A stretch of 64,000 nt of DNA, from positions 1-64,000 of the forward strand of contig JAIOYZ010000021.1 of the NCBI GenBank assembly GCA_021740845.1. Reading direction: 5' to 3'. Source of the stretch: Bacteroidia bacterium. GTDB lineage: Bacteria > Bacteroidota > Bacteroidia > UKL13-3. Below the pieces are notes generated by a model. The model did not search any database. It was not told where the DNA came from and was given only the letters and a program-made list of their open reading frames with translations. Every line of letters starts with the position of its first letter. Positions within the stretch are counted from its first letter, which is position 1. The position numbers were made by a program, and so were the translations under genes. Of this stretch, positions 8,197 to 16,478 are shown one piece after another.

Positions 8197-11139
8197 TTAA
8201 TATCCAAATATTTCTTCGAGTGTTACTACCTCAACCTTGCCTAGTTTTTCTAAATCTTTCATGGCCAATTTATCTTTTGAACCCATAATGCAATAGGTAA
8301 AAGGTTTATTGGTATAATGACTCTTTTGAAAAGTTGCAATGTCTTTAAATGTTAAGTTAGGAACTTGCTCGTAAATAATTTGATTAACGTCTTTTTCTAA
8401 TCCTAATTTTTGAGCAGCTGCATATGCAAAAATGATATCGGCATCATTTACTCTTTCGGTTTCAATTCCGTTTAAAATAGAACTCTTTGCAGATTCAAAT
8501 CCATTATCAGATTGAGGCATTTCGTTCAATAACTCATTCATTGCAGGAATTGCTTCATTAAATTTATCTGCTTGCGTGCCTATGTAAGCAACAATGGTAT
8601 AAGGATCCTTTTTCTTACTAGGTGTATTGTATCTAGAATAGGTAGAATACGCCAAAGCTTTTGATTCGCGGATAGTTTGGAAAACAATAGACGACATACC
8701 ACCACCAAAATATTCGTTGAATAGGGTAACAATTGGAGCTTGGTTTTCATCATACCCAACAGTTGATTTGTTTAACCACATTATCTCTGCCTGAACCATA
8801 TTGTAGTCTACAAACAATACTTTGTTTTCGGTATTTTCATTTCTAGTAAATTCTATTGCTGCAGGATACGGAATAGCAGTTTTGTTTAACTTATGTTCTT
8901 TGTTTAAAGTTTGAGTTAATTGAGGCATTGATAAAGGTCCAAAATACCAAATCTTGTGCTGGTAAGAAGTTAATTTTTTCAAATAACCAATAAGCTCTTC
9001 AGCTTTTAATGCTTTCAATTCATCGCTACTAAGTTCATTTTTAAATGGATTTTTGCTACCGTAGATGGCATAATTTTGCAAGGCAGCTCTAAAGATTAAT
9101 CCTTTGTTCTTTTTGCCATCTTCTCTACTTTTCAATATTCTTTCAACAAGAGAATTTAATGCTTCCTGATTTGGTTTTGCATTAGCTAAAAGGCTTTCAA
9201 ATAATTTTAAAGCAGGAACAAAATTTTGGTTCAAACCGCTTAATGTAACATATACTTGTTCGTTGCTAACGTTTACTGAGAAGTTACAAGCAAGTTTAAA
9301 AAACTCTTGACTAATTTGATCTGCAGTATATTTATCTGTACCCAAGTATTGCAATAAATTTACCGCCATTGGTAACTTCAAATCATTGAATTTACCCATA
9401 TCCAAAACATAATACAATTGAAACAATTCATTATCCGTGTTATGAACATATTGGATAGGAGCGAAGCCTGTTTTACCAAAAGTGATATCTTTTTTGAAGT
9501 CCAAAAATCGAGGAGTAATTTTTGGGGATGGAGTTTCTAAAATGCTTTTAACAAAAGGAGAAACATCATTTCTATTTACATCTACTGGAGTGATTTCTGG
9601 TTTTTCTATTTTCTGGATGTCTTTATTTTCTCCAACTCTTTTGAAAATTACAACATAATTATTGGTGTAAAAGGTTTTTGCAAATTCTACCAATTCTGCT
9701 TTGGTGATTTTTTCCATTTCATCCAAATCAGCAACTGCATCAACCCAAGGGCGGTCTGTGGTAAATGCATCTAGCATAACTCCAGCTCTACCTTGGTTGC
9801 TTTCTCTTTCTTCAATTTTATAAACCTTTAAATTGGCAATAATTGCTTTTAGGGTTGCGTCGTCAAATTCTCCAGCTTTTACTTTTTCCATTTGAGCCAA
9901 AAGTAAATCTCTTAATTGCTCTAATGTTTGGTCTTTCTTAGGACGGCCAGTTATAAAGGCAATGCTATAATCTTTGTTAATCCATGTAGAAGAGCCAGCG
10001 CTTAAAACCAATTGTTTCTTGCTTAAGTTTAAATCTATTAAGCCAGCTTTTGCATTAGATAAAATCATATCTACAATTTGCATCATGCGTGCTTCTTTGG
10101 TATTTGCTCCTGGTAAACGGTAGCCTATCATTAAGTTCTCAGCATCCGGACCATAAATATTAACCTCGTCTGCTTTGCTTTGAGTTGGTTCAGGCTTAAA
10201 TGTAAATGCAGGAATAGGAGATGACTTCATATAAGAGAAGCGAGCATCAATCATTTGAATGGCTGCATCTGGATCAAAATCACCTGAAAGAACGATTGCC
10301 ATATTATTTGGCACATAATAGGTATTGAAGTAATTTCTAATTTTTACCAAAGATGGATTTTTCAAATGTTCAACTGTTCCAATTGTAGTTTGAGTTCCGT
10401 AGGTATGATTTTTAAACAAAGCAGTCATCATTGCTTCAAATACTTTTCTACCATCGTTGTCTAAAGAGATATTTTTCTCTTCGTAAACTGCCTCTAATTC
10501 TGTGTGGAATAAACGAAGAACCGGCATGCGAAATCTTTCAGCTTCAATCTCTACCCATTTCTCTAAATTGTTTTGAGGAATATCATTTACATACACAGTT
10601 TGCTCCAAAGAGGTAAATGCATTGGTTCCTTGTGCTCCAATTCCTTGCATTAATTTATCGTACTCGTTTGCAATAGCAAAAGTACTTGCCACGCCACTAA
10701 CAGAGTCTATTTGGTGGTAAATGTTTTTGCGTTGTGCTTCGTCGGTAGTTTTGTTATAAACTTCATACAAAGCATCAATTTTATCTAGTTGTTGTTTTTC
10801 TTTAGCCCAATCTTTAGTGCCGTATTTATCGGTTCCTTTAAACAACATGTGCTCTAGGTAATGCGCCAATCCTGTATTGTCTGATGGATCGTTTTTGCTA
10901 CCAGCTTTGGTGGCAATATAAGTTTGTATGCGTGGTTGTTTGCTATTAACCGCCATCATTACGGTTAAGCCATTAGATAGAACATAGGTTCTAACTTTCA
11001 TTGGGTCATTGGAAACTACTGTATAGGTATATTTTCCATCTGGTGATTTCTTTGTTTCGGTAACAAAGGTTTTGTTTTGAGCCAAAAGGCTCAGGCTTAA
11101 AAAGCTACTAATTAATAATAAACCAAAAATCTTTTTCAT
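8197..11139 (-). CDS. M16 family zinc metallopeptidase (two-lobed, exported)
   Basis: I chose the ATG at 11139, which gives 980 residues starting MKKIFGLLLISSF, a signal peptide; the frame is open 8 codons further. The zinc motif HxxEH is seen as HYLEH in the first M16 domain, with the downstream Glu in AVYEEKN. The length fits a full pitrilysin/insulinase-type protein with active N-terminal and inactive C-terminal halves. It should degrade peptides in the periplasm. A terminator follows it. One GGTTCAAACC copy at 9228 encodes SGLNQ. Confidence 0.85.
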   Translation of the reverse strand: MKKIFGLLLISSFLSLSLLAQNKTFVTETKKSPDGKYTYTVVSNDPMKVRTYVLSNGLTVMMAVNSKQPRIQTYIATKAGSKNDPSDNTGLAHYLEHMLFKGTDKYGTKDWAKEKQQLDKIDALYEVYNKTTDEAQRKNIYHQIDSVSGVASTFAIANEYDKLMQGIGAQGTNAFTSLEQTVYVNDIPQNNLEKWVEIEAERFRMPVLRLFHTELEAVYEEKNISLDNDGRKVFEAMMTALFKNHTYGTQTTIGTVEHLKNPSLVKIRNYFNTYYVPNNMAIVLSGDFDPDAAIQMIDARFSYMKSSPIPAFTFKPEPTQSKADEVNIYGPDAENLMIGYRLPGANTKEARMMQIVDMILSNAKAGLIDLNLSKKQLVLSAGSSTWINKDYSIAFITGRPKKDQTLEQLRDLLLAQMEKVKAGEFDDATLKAIIANLKVYKIEERESNQGRAGVMLDAFTTDRPWVDAVADLDEMEKITKAELVEFAKTFYTNNYVVIFKRVGENKDIQKIEKPEITPVDVNRNDVSPFVKSILETPSPKITPRFLDFKKDITFGKTGFAPIQYVHNTDNELFQLYYVLDMGKFNDLKLPMAVNLLQYLGTDKYTADQISQEFFKLACNFSVNVSNEQVYVTLSGLNQNFVPALKLFESLLANAKPNQEALNSLVERILKSREDGKKNKGLIFRAALQNYAIYGSKNPFKNELSSDELKALKAEELIGYLKKLTSYQHKIWYFGPLSMPQLTQTLNKEHKLNKTAIPYPAAIEFTRNENTENKVLFVDYNMVQAEIMWLNKSTVGYDENQAPIVTLFNEYFGGGMSSIVFQTIRESKALAYSTYSRYNTPSKKKDPYTIVAYIGTQADKFNEAIPAMNELLNEMPQSDNGFESAKSSILNGIETERVNDADIIFAYAAAQKLGLEKDVNQIIYEQVPNLTFKDIATFQKSHYTNKPFTYCIMGSKDKLAMKDLEKLGKVEVVTLEEIFGY

Positions 11140-11200
11140 GAAAGAATTAAATAAGGGATGCAAAGTAAGAATTATCCCATAATATTTATAATTTTGAGGA

Positions 11201-11359
11201 ATGACGTGTGGGTATGTTTGTCCGGTTTGCGAAGGTTCTGGGGTTTTAGAATCCGGAGAGCCTTGTGATTATTGCCAAAAACCAAAATCACCAAATAAAG
11301 CCGCTTATCCTATTTTAGGATTTGCAGCATTCTGTCTTTTCCTTGCAGGTCTTTTCTAA
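11201..11359 (+). CDS. 52-residue zinc-ribbon membrane microprotein
   Basis: This small reading frame starts with ATG at 11201 after a purine-rich GAGGA and ends with TAA at 11357-11359. It reads MTCGYVCPVCEGSG, then CDYC: two CxxC pairs in a DnaJ-type zinc-ribbon arrangement. After a short Lys/Pro linker comes a hydrophobic helix (about YPILGFAAFCLFLAGLF) that could span the membrane. It is divergent from the M16 peptidase gene and overlaps the 3' end of prmC by 50 bases on the opposite strand. Motif structure argues that it is real; function unknown. Confidence 0.5.
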   Translation: MTCGYVCPVCEGSGVLESGEPCDYCQKPKSPNKAAYPILGFAAFCLFLAGLF

Positions 11360-12197
11360 ACTCGTATTGGAAGCCTTTTCCATTTAAAAATTCAGTTAAA
11401 GCTATTTGCTGGTACTCACTTATTTCAAAAAATAAAGCTTTGGTTTGAACCGATTCTGTGAAGTAATTAATTACAGTTTTGTAAAATAAAAGCGGGTCGT
11501 TATTGCTAACAAATAAGGCCAAATGAGGTTCAAATTCCAATACATTTTTATGCATTTCCTCCTTTTCACTTTCACGGATATAGGGCGGATTACAAACCCA
11601 AATTTCGGATTGTTGCTTCAAAATAAGTTTCTTGCCTTCTTCTGTTAAAATATCTGTTTGGTTCAAACCAATTTCTAAACCCAAATTTTTTGCATTGCTT
11701 TTAACCAACTCAATTGCCTCTTTTGAAATATCTACTCCGCTAATATTTAAATTTTTAAAGCGTTTTTTTATGGCTAATCCTATGCAGCCGCTACCAGTGC
11801 AAATATCAAGTAAATTGCGTTTGTTTGGGTTAAGTTCGGTTTGAACCAAATTGTTTGCGGTAAGGTAATCGCATACCCAATTTACTAATTCTTCGGTTTC
11901 GGGACGAGGGATTAAAACATGTTTGTTTACATTTAAAACTAAATCTAAAAAGTAAGCTCTTCCTAAAATATATTGGATGGGTTCGCCATTTCTTAAGCGC
12001 GAAACAATTTCGTTCAGTTTTAATGACTCCGAAACTCCCAACTCTTTATTGAATAAACGGAGATGGGCTCTTTTTATAAGAAGTACATCTTCATAAACCC
12101 AATACATCAATTCTTCTGCTTCTTTTTTAGAATATAGGTCTGCCAATTTCTCAACAGACTCGTCAAAAAAGGTTTCCGCTTGAACGGCAATGCTCAT
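11310..12197 (-). CDS. prmC: Peptide chain release factor N5-glutamine methyltransferase
   Basis: The 295-residue product is of PrmC (HemK) type: N-terminal helical substrate-binding domain, YILGRAYF, the SAM-binding DICTGSGCIGLAI and the catalytic NPPYI that holds the Gln side chain. It methylates the GGQ glutamine of release factors RF1/RF2. Its ATG overlaps the stop of the upstream secreted-protein gene by 4 bases, so the pair is one operon. Three motif copies (11442, 11660, 11839) are in the gene and encode SVQTK, GLNQT and LVQTE. Confidence 0.9.
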   Translation of the reverse strand: MSIAVQAETFFDESVEKLADLYSKKEAEELMYWVYEDVLLIKRAHLRLFNKELGVSESLKLNEIVSRLRNGEPIQYILGRAYFLDLVLNVNKHVLIPRPETEELVNWVCDYLTANNLVQTELNPNKRNLLDICTGSGCIGLAIKKRFKNLNISGVDISKEAIELVKSNAKNLGLEIGLNQTDILTEEGKKLILKQQSEIWVCNPPYIRESEKEEMHKNVLEFEPHLALFVSNNDPLLFYKTVINYFTESVQTKALFFEISEYQQIALTEFLNGKGFQYEFRKDLQGKDRMLQILK

Positions 12198-12586
12198 TGT
12201 AATTTTATTATTTCGCTTGTAACTGTAAATTCAATATCCTTTGCTCTCGATTTTTGGATATAACTACTTTTCATTTTATCAAGAATCTGGCAAGTGACAA
12301 CCCTGTTTTTAGGATGGGGTTGGTTTCCTTGGTTTTCCAAAATCTTCTTTATTTTAAGGGTATTGGTGCAATCGTTGGTCCAATTAATTTTAAATTCAAA
12401 ATTCAATTTGGTGTAATCTTGAAATTCAATTTGCGTGGTTTTGGTTCTTGTTATAAATGTATTGACACTAGTCTTATCCTCCAATACAAATTGCCTTTCT
12501 ATAAAAGCAGCGCAATCTATGTTTTTGGAAAACGCTATTTGGTTCAAACCGAAAAAAAGAAAGAGCTGTATAAATAGCTTTGTCAT
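12194..12586 (-). CDS. Small exported protein, unknown function
   Basis: The 130-residue product has a signal peptide (MTKLFIQLFLFFGLNQIAFS) and four Cys residues in the mature part that could form disulfides. No family recognised. The end overlaps the prmC start by 4 bases (ATGA), implying translational coupling with prmC. A GGTTCAAACC copy at 12541 encodes FGLNQ inside the signal peptide. Confidence 0.6.
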   Translation of the reverse strand: MTKLFIQLFLFFGLNQIAFSKNIDCAAFIERQFVLEDKTSVNTFITRTKTTQIEFQDYTKLNFEFKINWTNDCTNTLKIKKILENQGNQPHPKNRVVTCQILDKMKSSYIQKSRAKDIEFTVTSEIIKLQ

Positions 12587-12654
12587 ATTTGCCCCAAAAA
12601 TACCATTAAATCCTTTATAGCATGTAAGTGTCTTTTATTATTTTTAAATTTTAC

Positions 12655-12662
12655 TATCTTCG
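12655..12662 (+). promoter_or_regulatory. -7 box upstream of the DUF5329-like gene
   Basis: TATCTTCG, a TAnnTTYG-type Bacteroidota -7 element, ends 20 bases before the ATG at 12683. No clear -33 element is seen. Confidence 0.45.
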
Positions 12663-12682
12663 ATTGGTAAAAGAAATTTGCC

Positions 12683-13093
12683 ATGAACCAATTCCTTCTC
12701 ACAATTATTTTATCGTTTCCATTTATGGCACATTCTATTGAGTTGCCATTTATTGGAGGACCAACGTATTTAAGTGAAGAACAAAAAATAAATCAGTTAA
12801 TCACTTTTGTTGAAAAATCGGAAGCCAAATTTGTTAGAAATGGCACTGTCTATTCTGGTGTTGAGGCTGCCAAGCATCTTAAAATGAAAAGAGAAAAGGC
12901 CGGCACAAAAATTAAAACTGCCAGAGATTTCATTGATTTAATTGCTAGTAAATCTAGTATGAGTGGAGACGCTTATTTAATGCGATATAAAAACGGCCAA
13001 ACCATTCCAGTTAGAGATATTTTATACAACGAACTCAGAAAAATGGATGCCAAGCAAGTAGGCTTTAAGATATCAAAAGTCCAGGCTTGTTAA
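12683..13093 (+). CDS. DUF5329-like exported protein
   Basis: The 136-residue product begins with a signal peptide (MNQFLLTIILSFPFMAHS). The mature part has FVRNGTVYSGVEAAKHLKMK and IASKSSMSGDAYLMRY, which fit the DUF5329 family of short periplasmic proteins of unknown role. Its 3' end overlaps the 3' end of the convergent next gene by 29 bases. Confidence 0.7.
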   Translation: MNQFLLTIILSFPFMAHSIELPFIGGPTYLSEEQKINQLITFVEKSEAKFVRNGTVYSGVEAAKHLKMKREKAGTKIKTARDFIDLIASKSSMSGDAYLMRYKNGQTIPVRDILYNELRKMDAKQVGFKISKVQAC

Positions 13094-13469
13094 GCAAACT
13101 AACCAACTCCAAACCATCTTCTTTTATAGTGTTTTCAAGAAAAACAAATTTACGGTCGTACATTTTTCCATTCACATAATAGCTGAGCCAATATTCATTA
13201 TTGAGTACAAATAAATCGCTTATTATTGGTTCAATTTTAGAATAGCTTAAAGGTTCTATAGTTTCCAAGAAGTGCCTCAATTGGCTGGTTTGAACCTCTT
13301 CTCCGTTTAGTTTTCCATAACCTTTGCTACTTACTAAAACACCTTCCAAAAGGTTTTGGGTATAATTAATAACATATACATTCCAAACCATTTCCATGTT
13401 TTCACCAAGCTCATTTACTACGGCAATGGAAACTCCTTCCAAACTTTCAACTTCAATATCTTTTAACAT
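13065..13469 (-). CDS. Conserved hypothetical protein
   Basis: The 134-residue protein is acidic and has no signal peptide or membrane segment. It resembles a small Bacteroidota protein sometimes misnamed a phenylalanyl-tRNA synthetase subunit; I see no synthetase motif. It follows the YkuK-like gene on the same strand after 24 bases, so the two probably form an operon. A GGTTTGAACC copy at 13287 encodes EVQTS and another (13482) sits in the gap between the two genes. Confidence 0.6.
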   Translation of the reverse strand: MLKDIEVESLEGVSIAVVNELGENMEMVWNVYVINYTQNLLEGVLVSSKGYGKLNGEEVQTSQLRHFLETIEPLSYSKIEPIISDLFVLNNEYWLSYYVNGKMYDRKFVFLENTIKEDGLELVSLLNKPGLLIS

Positions 13470-13493
13470 CCAGCAAATTTAGGTTTGAACCAA

Positions 13494-13967
13494 TTAATGC
13501 ACAATTTTATTTGCACAATAACTGCTGGCAAAGGCATCTGGCTTGGCTTTAAACACATATCCCATTCCTAAAATATAACCCATTGCATCGCTTAATGCGG
13601 TGTTAGATTTAAATTGGGGATTGGTATTTATATCTGCATGAACTTCTAAATCTAATTGGTATTGATCTAGAATTGGGCAGATTTTATAGGCAATTTGAAT
13701 TGACCTGCTTACTTCTTCCAACATTCTTTCTTTAATAGAAAATTTATGCTTTGTTTTTTCGCTACTAATGAGCATAAATGCACCATGCTTGGGCCTAACA
13801 AAAACAATAACGGTTGCAAATTCTGTCACCAAACCAGTTACCTGCGAATCGGTGCCAATGCAAATTTTAAGTTGGTTGCCAGTGGCTAATTCTCTTAAAA
13901 TTATTTGTTCTACTTCTTGTGAAATATCTCTATGGATAATTTCTCCATTTAGCCTTCTCCATTTCAT
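13494..13967 (-). CDS. YkuK-type RNase H-like nuclease (DUF458)
   Basis: The 157-residue product carries KICIGTDSQV near residue 35 with an acidic residue placed as in RNase H-like folds, then EVHADINTNPQFKSN and a C-terminal VFKAKPDAFASSYCANK. These are hallmarks of the YkuK family, a predicted RNase H-related nuclease group first seen in Bacillus. Substrate unknown. Confidence 0.75.
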   Translation of the reverse strand: MKWRRLNGEIIHRDISQEVEQIILRELATGNQLKICIGTDSQVTGLVTEFATVIVFVRPKHGAFMLISSEKTKHKFSIKERMLEEVSRSIQIAYKICPILDQYQLDLEVHADINTNPQFKSNTALSDAMGYILGMGYVFKAKPDAFASSYCANKIVH

Positions 13968-14040
13968 AGTTAAAAGTTTTTTAAAACTAAGTAATGATAT
14001 TGAAAAAGCAAGAACTCCTTCATTAACAAATGTTTAAATA

Positions 14041-14796
14041 TTATCTCTGTTGCCGAAGATAGTCGCTATAGCAGGCTTTAATGGCCAAAACCAAATCGTA
14101 ATCATTAGAATTTAAAACAAAATAATTGGGCAAATTGCAGAATTTTTTGAGCTCAAGTATCTTAGATTCATCAATTCCAGTTGCTCTCATTATAATATCA
14201 TTGGTATATCTTTCGTCTACTTTTCCCTGTTCGCGGTATAGTTCAATCAATCGATTTAGCTTATAATATTCTTGCAATTTAGAATTACTGCTAGCAAACA
14301 TATCCGTTACCAAACTACCAGAGCTGCCAGCAATCCATGAGTTTACGTGGTAATAATCATTTAAGAGAGGACTAGTTTTCAAAATTATTGCTGCCTCTCG
14401 GGCAACGCTATCTCTTTTGCGTTGGTTGTAATTTACTTCGGCTTGTTTTAATTTATAGGTAGTAGGTTTTAATCTAACCCTAATTGGGTCGGTCATATTA
14501 TTAACCACATATTTTTTTACGGGCAAATAATAAGTAGCATATCCAATTACAGAAAAAACAAGGGTGTCGGTTTCTAAAACCTGAATTCCAAAAGCACCAT
14601 AGCGATTGCTGATATATCTTTCTCCAGTTGGTTTCTTTAAAATATTAGCTAAAGGAATGGTATTATTGGTGTCGGCGCCAATAACATAACCTCTTAGCAA
14701 AAATTTTTTTGTTTCGGTTTGAGCCAAGCTTTTGTGAAGTAGCCCGCTAATAAGGATGAAAATTATGGTGAGAAAGATGTTTTTCACTACATGCAA
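14041..14796 (-). CDS. Exported protein with carboxypeptidase regulatory-like domain
   Basis: The 251-residue product has a signal peptide ending near LAQ. Residues about 32-110 (RGYVIGADTNNTIPLANILKK, then NRYGAFGIQV and FSVIGYATYY) form a CarboxypepD_reg-like beta-sandwich, as at the N terminus of many Bacteroidota outer-membrane proteins. No TonB-dependent barrel follows; the rest is helical and unrecognised. It probably sits in the periplasm or outer envelope. Confidence 0.7.
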   Translation of the reverse strand: MHVVKNIFLTIIFILISGLLHKSLAQTETKKFLLRGYVIGADTNNTIPLANILKKPTGERYISNRYGAFGIQVLETDTLVFSVIGYATYYLPVKKYVVNNMTDPIRVRLKPTTYKLKQAEVNYNQRKRDSVAREAAIILKTSPLLNDYYHVNSWIAGSSGSLVTDMFASSNSKLQEYYKLNRLIELYREQGKVDERYTNDIIMRATGIDESKILELKKFCNLPNYFVLNSNDYDLVLAIKACYSDYLRQQR

Positions 14797-15124
14797 ATAA
14801 AAGTTTTAGCACTCAACAATTCACCATTTATTTCTGAAGTCAGAAAAAAAAATTGAATAATTTTTGAACATTCCTAGAACGTATGAAAAGAAGTTTTACC
14901 AACCTAAAATTAGACATAATTAAATAATTATTTGAAATTCAATTAGATTGGTTCAATATGGCATTTATTTAGATTTTTTCTAAATAGTATTTTTTTTTCA
15001 CATGGTTAGGGCAAAAGCTTAATGTGCTTATATTCGCGGCTGATTTGCGAATGCTCATGGGTGAACTACAATTTGACCAAGGCGTTACAATTCAACCTAA
15101 AAAAGACATAATTATTTCAAATAA
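14797..15124 (+). promoter_or_regulatory. Upstream region of the act operon
   Basis: This gene-free AT-rich stretch separates the divergent envelope gene from actA. TATATTCG at 15029-15036 fits the TAnnTTYG -7 element and would give a leader of about 80 bases. No convincing -33 partner, riboswitch or hairpin was found. No copy of the GGTTCAAACC-family motif occurs here. Confidence 0.4.
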
Positions 15125-16414
15125 ATGAAGCTTTCTAGACTATTAACCTTAGCTGTTTCATTCCTTTTTGCGGTTCAACTGGCATTTGCCGACGCAGCGG
15201 AAGGAGAAAAACTGTTCCAAGCCAATTGTACTGCCTGTCATGCAATAAATGACAAGGTGGTTGGACCTGCTCTTAAAGACGTTCACAAACGACGAGAAGC
15301 AAAATGGCTTTTGAAGTGGATTAAAAACTCACAAGCACTTGTGAAGTCTGGTGATCCAATTGCTGTTCAAGTTTACAAAGAGAATAATGAAGCCTTAATG
15401 ACTTCATTTGAAACTTTGAGTGATGAGCAAATTTCGTCAATTGTTGATTATGTAAAACAGGCAAGTGAGGCACCTGCAAAACCAGTAACCGCTGGTCCTT
15501 CAGATGCAACAGGTACCGCTGCAGAAGTAAGCGCTAGTGGTTCTGGATTTTATTCCAGCACTACTTTCTACGGATTAACTATCATGGCTTTAATTCTGGT
15601 AGTTATTGTGTTTATTCTTTTCCGCATTAAAACTGTGGTTGAAGAATTGTATACACAAAAATTCCCAGAAGCTGCTGCTGCTGAAAAAGAAACTGTGATT
15701 GATTGGAGAACCAATACCTTAGACTTCCGCTATAAGTTGTTCAAGAAACATCCTGTAGTTGGAACCATCTTTGTTATGTTAGGTTTTACCTTGGTATTTG
15801 GCTTATTTGGATTTGATTACGGCAACAAGGAAATTGGTGTTCAAAAAGGATATGCTCCTGTTCAACCTATCAACTACTCTCATGAGTTGCATGCAGGTAC
15901 TTATAAAATTAATTGTATCTATTGCCACAACGGCGCAGATAAAGGTAAACAAGCAACAGTACCTTCTCCAGGTACTTGTATGAATTGCCATATGCACGTA
16001 ACTGCAAAAGACAAATACAATGGTTCGGTATCACCAGAAATTGCAAAAATTTATACCGCTGTAGGTTGGGATCCTGAGAAACGTGCTTACGATCCATCCC
16101 TACCTAAAACTCCAATTAAATGGGTTCGTATTCATAATTTACCTGACCATGCGTATTTCAACCACGCACAACACGTAAAAATTGGTAAAGTAGAATGCCA
16201 AGCTTGTCATGGACCAATTGAAACAATGGCTGTGGTTTCTCAACAAAGAAGCCTACAAATGGGATGGTGTATTAACTGTCACCGTGAAGCTAAAGTTGAC
16301 GTTGCTAACAACGACTACTATGAAAAGTTACATGCTAACTTAAAAGCAGATGGTAAATCAATGGTTACCGTTGCTCAAAATGGTGGTTTGGAATGTGGTA
16401 AGTGTCACTATTAA
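15125..16414 (+). CDS. actA: Alternative complex III subunit ActA, hexahaem cytochrome c
   Basis: The 429-residue product has a signal peptide, a monohaem cytochrome c domain (CTACH 35-39), membrane helices near 147-168 and 208-228, and a pentahaem domain with CIYCH 264-268, CMNCH 285-289, CQACH 358-362, CINCH 382-386 and CGKCH 424-428. ActA is the haem subunit of alternative complex III, which oxidises quinol in place of cytochrome bc1. The fused N-terminal monohaem domain is as in other Bacteroidota. It is the first gene of a six-gene operon. Confidence 0.92.
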   Translation: MKLSRLLTLAVSFLFAVQLAFADAAEGEKLFQANCTACHAINDKVVGPALKDVHKRREAKWLLKWIKNSQALVKSGDPIAVQVYKENNEALMTSFETLSDEQISSIVDYVKQASEAPAKPVTAGPSDATGTAAEVSASGSGFYSSTTFYGLTIMALILVVIVFILFRIKTVVEELYTQKFPEAAAAEKETVIDWRTNTLDFRYKLFKKHPVVGTIFVMLGFTLVFGLFGFDYGNKEIGVQKGYAPVQPINYSHELHAGTYKINCIYCHNGADKGKQATVPSPGTCMNCHMHVTAKDKYNGSVSPEIAKIYTAVGWDPEKRAYDPSLPKTPIKWVRIHNLPDHAYFNHAQHVKIGKVECQACHGPIETMAVVSQQRSLQMGWCINCHREAKVDVANNDYYEKLHANLKADGKSMVTVAQNGGLECGKCHY

Positions 16415-16478
16415 TAGGTACCAAAACCAATTAGAAAAAGTAAATTCATTTACAAACTAAACAGGAAAAAAATTATCA

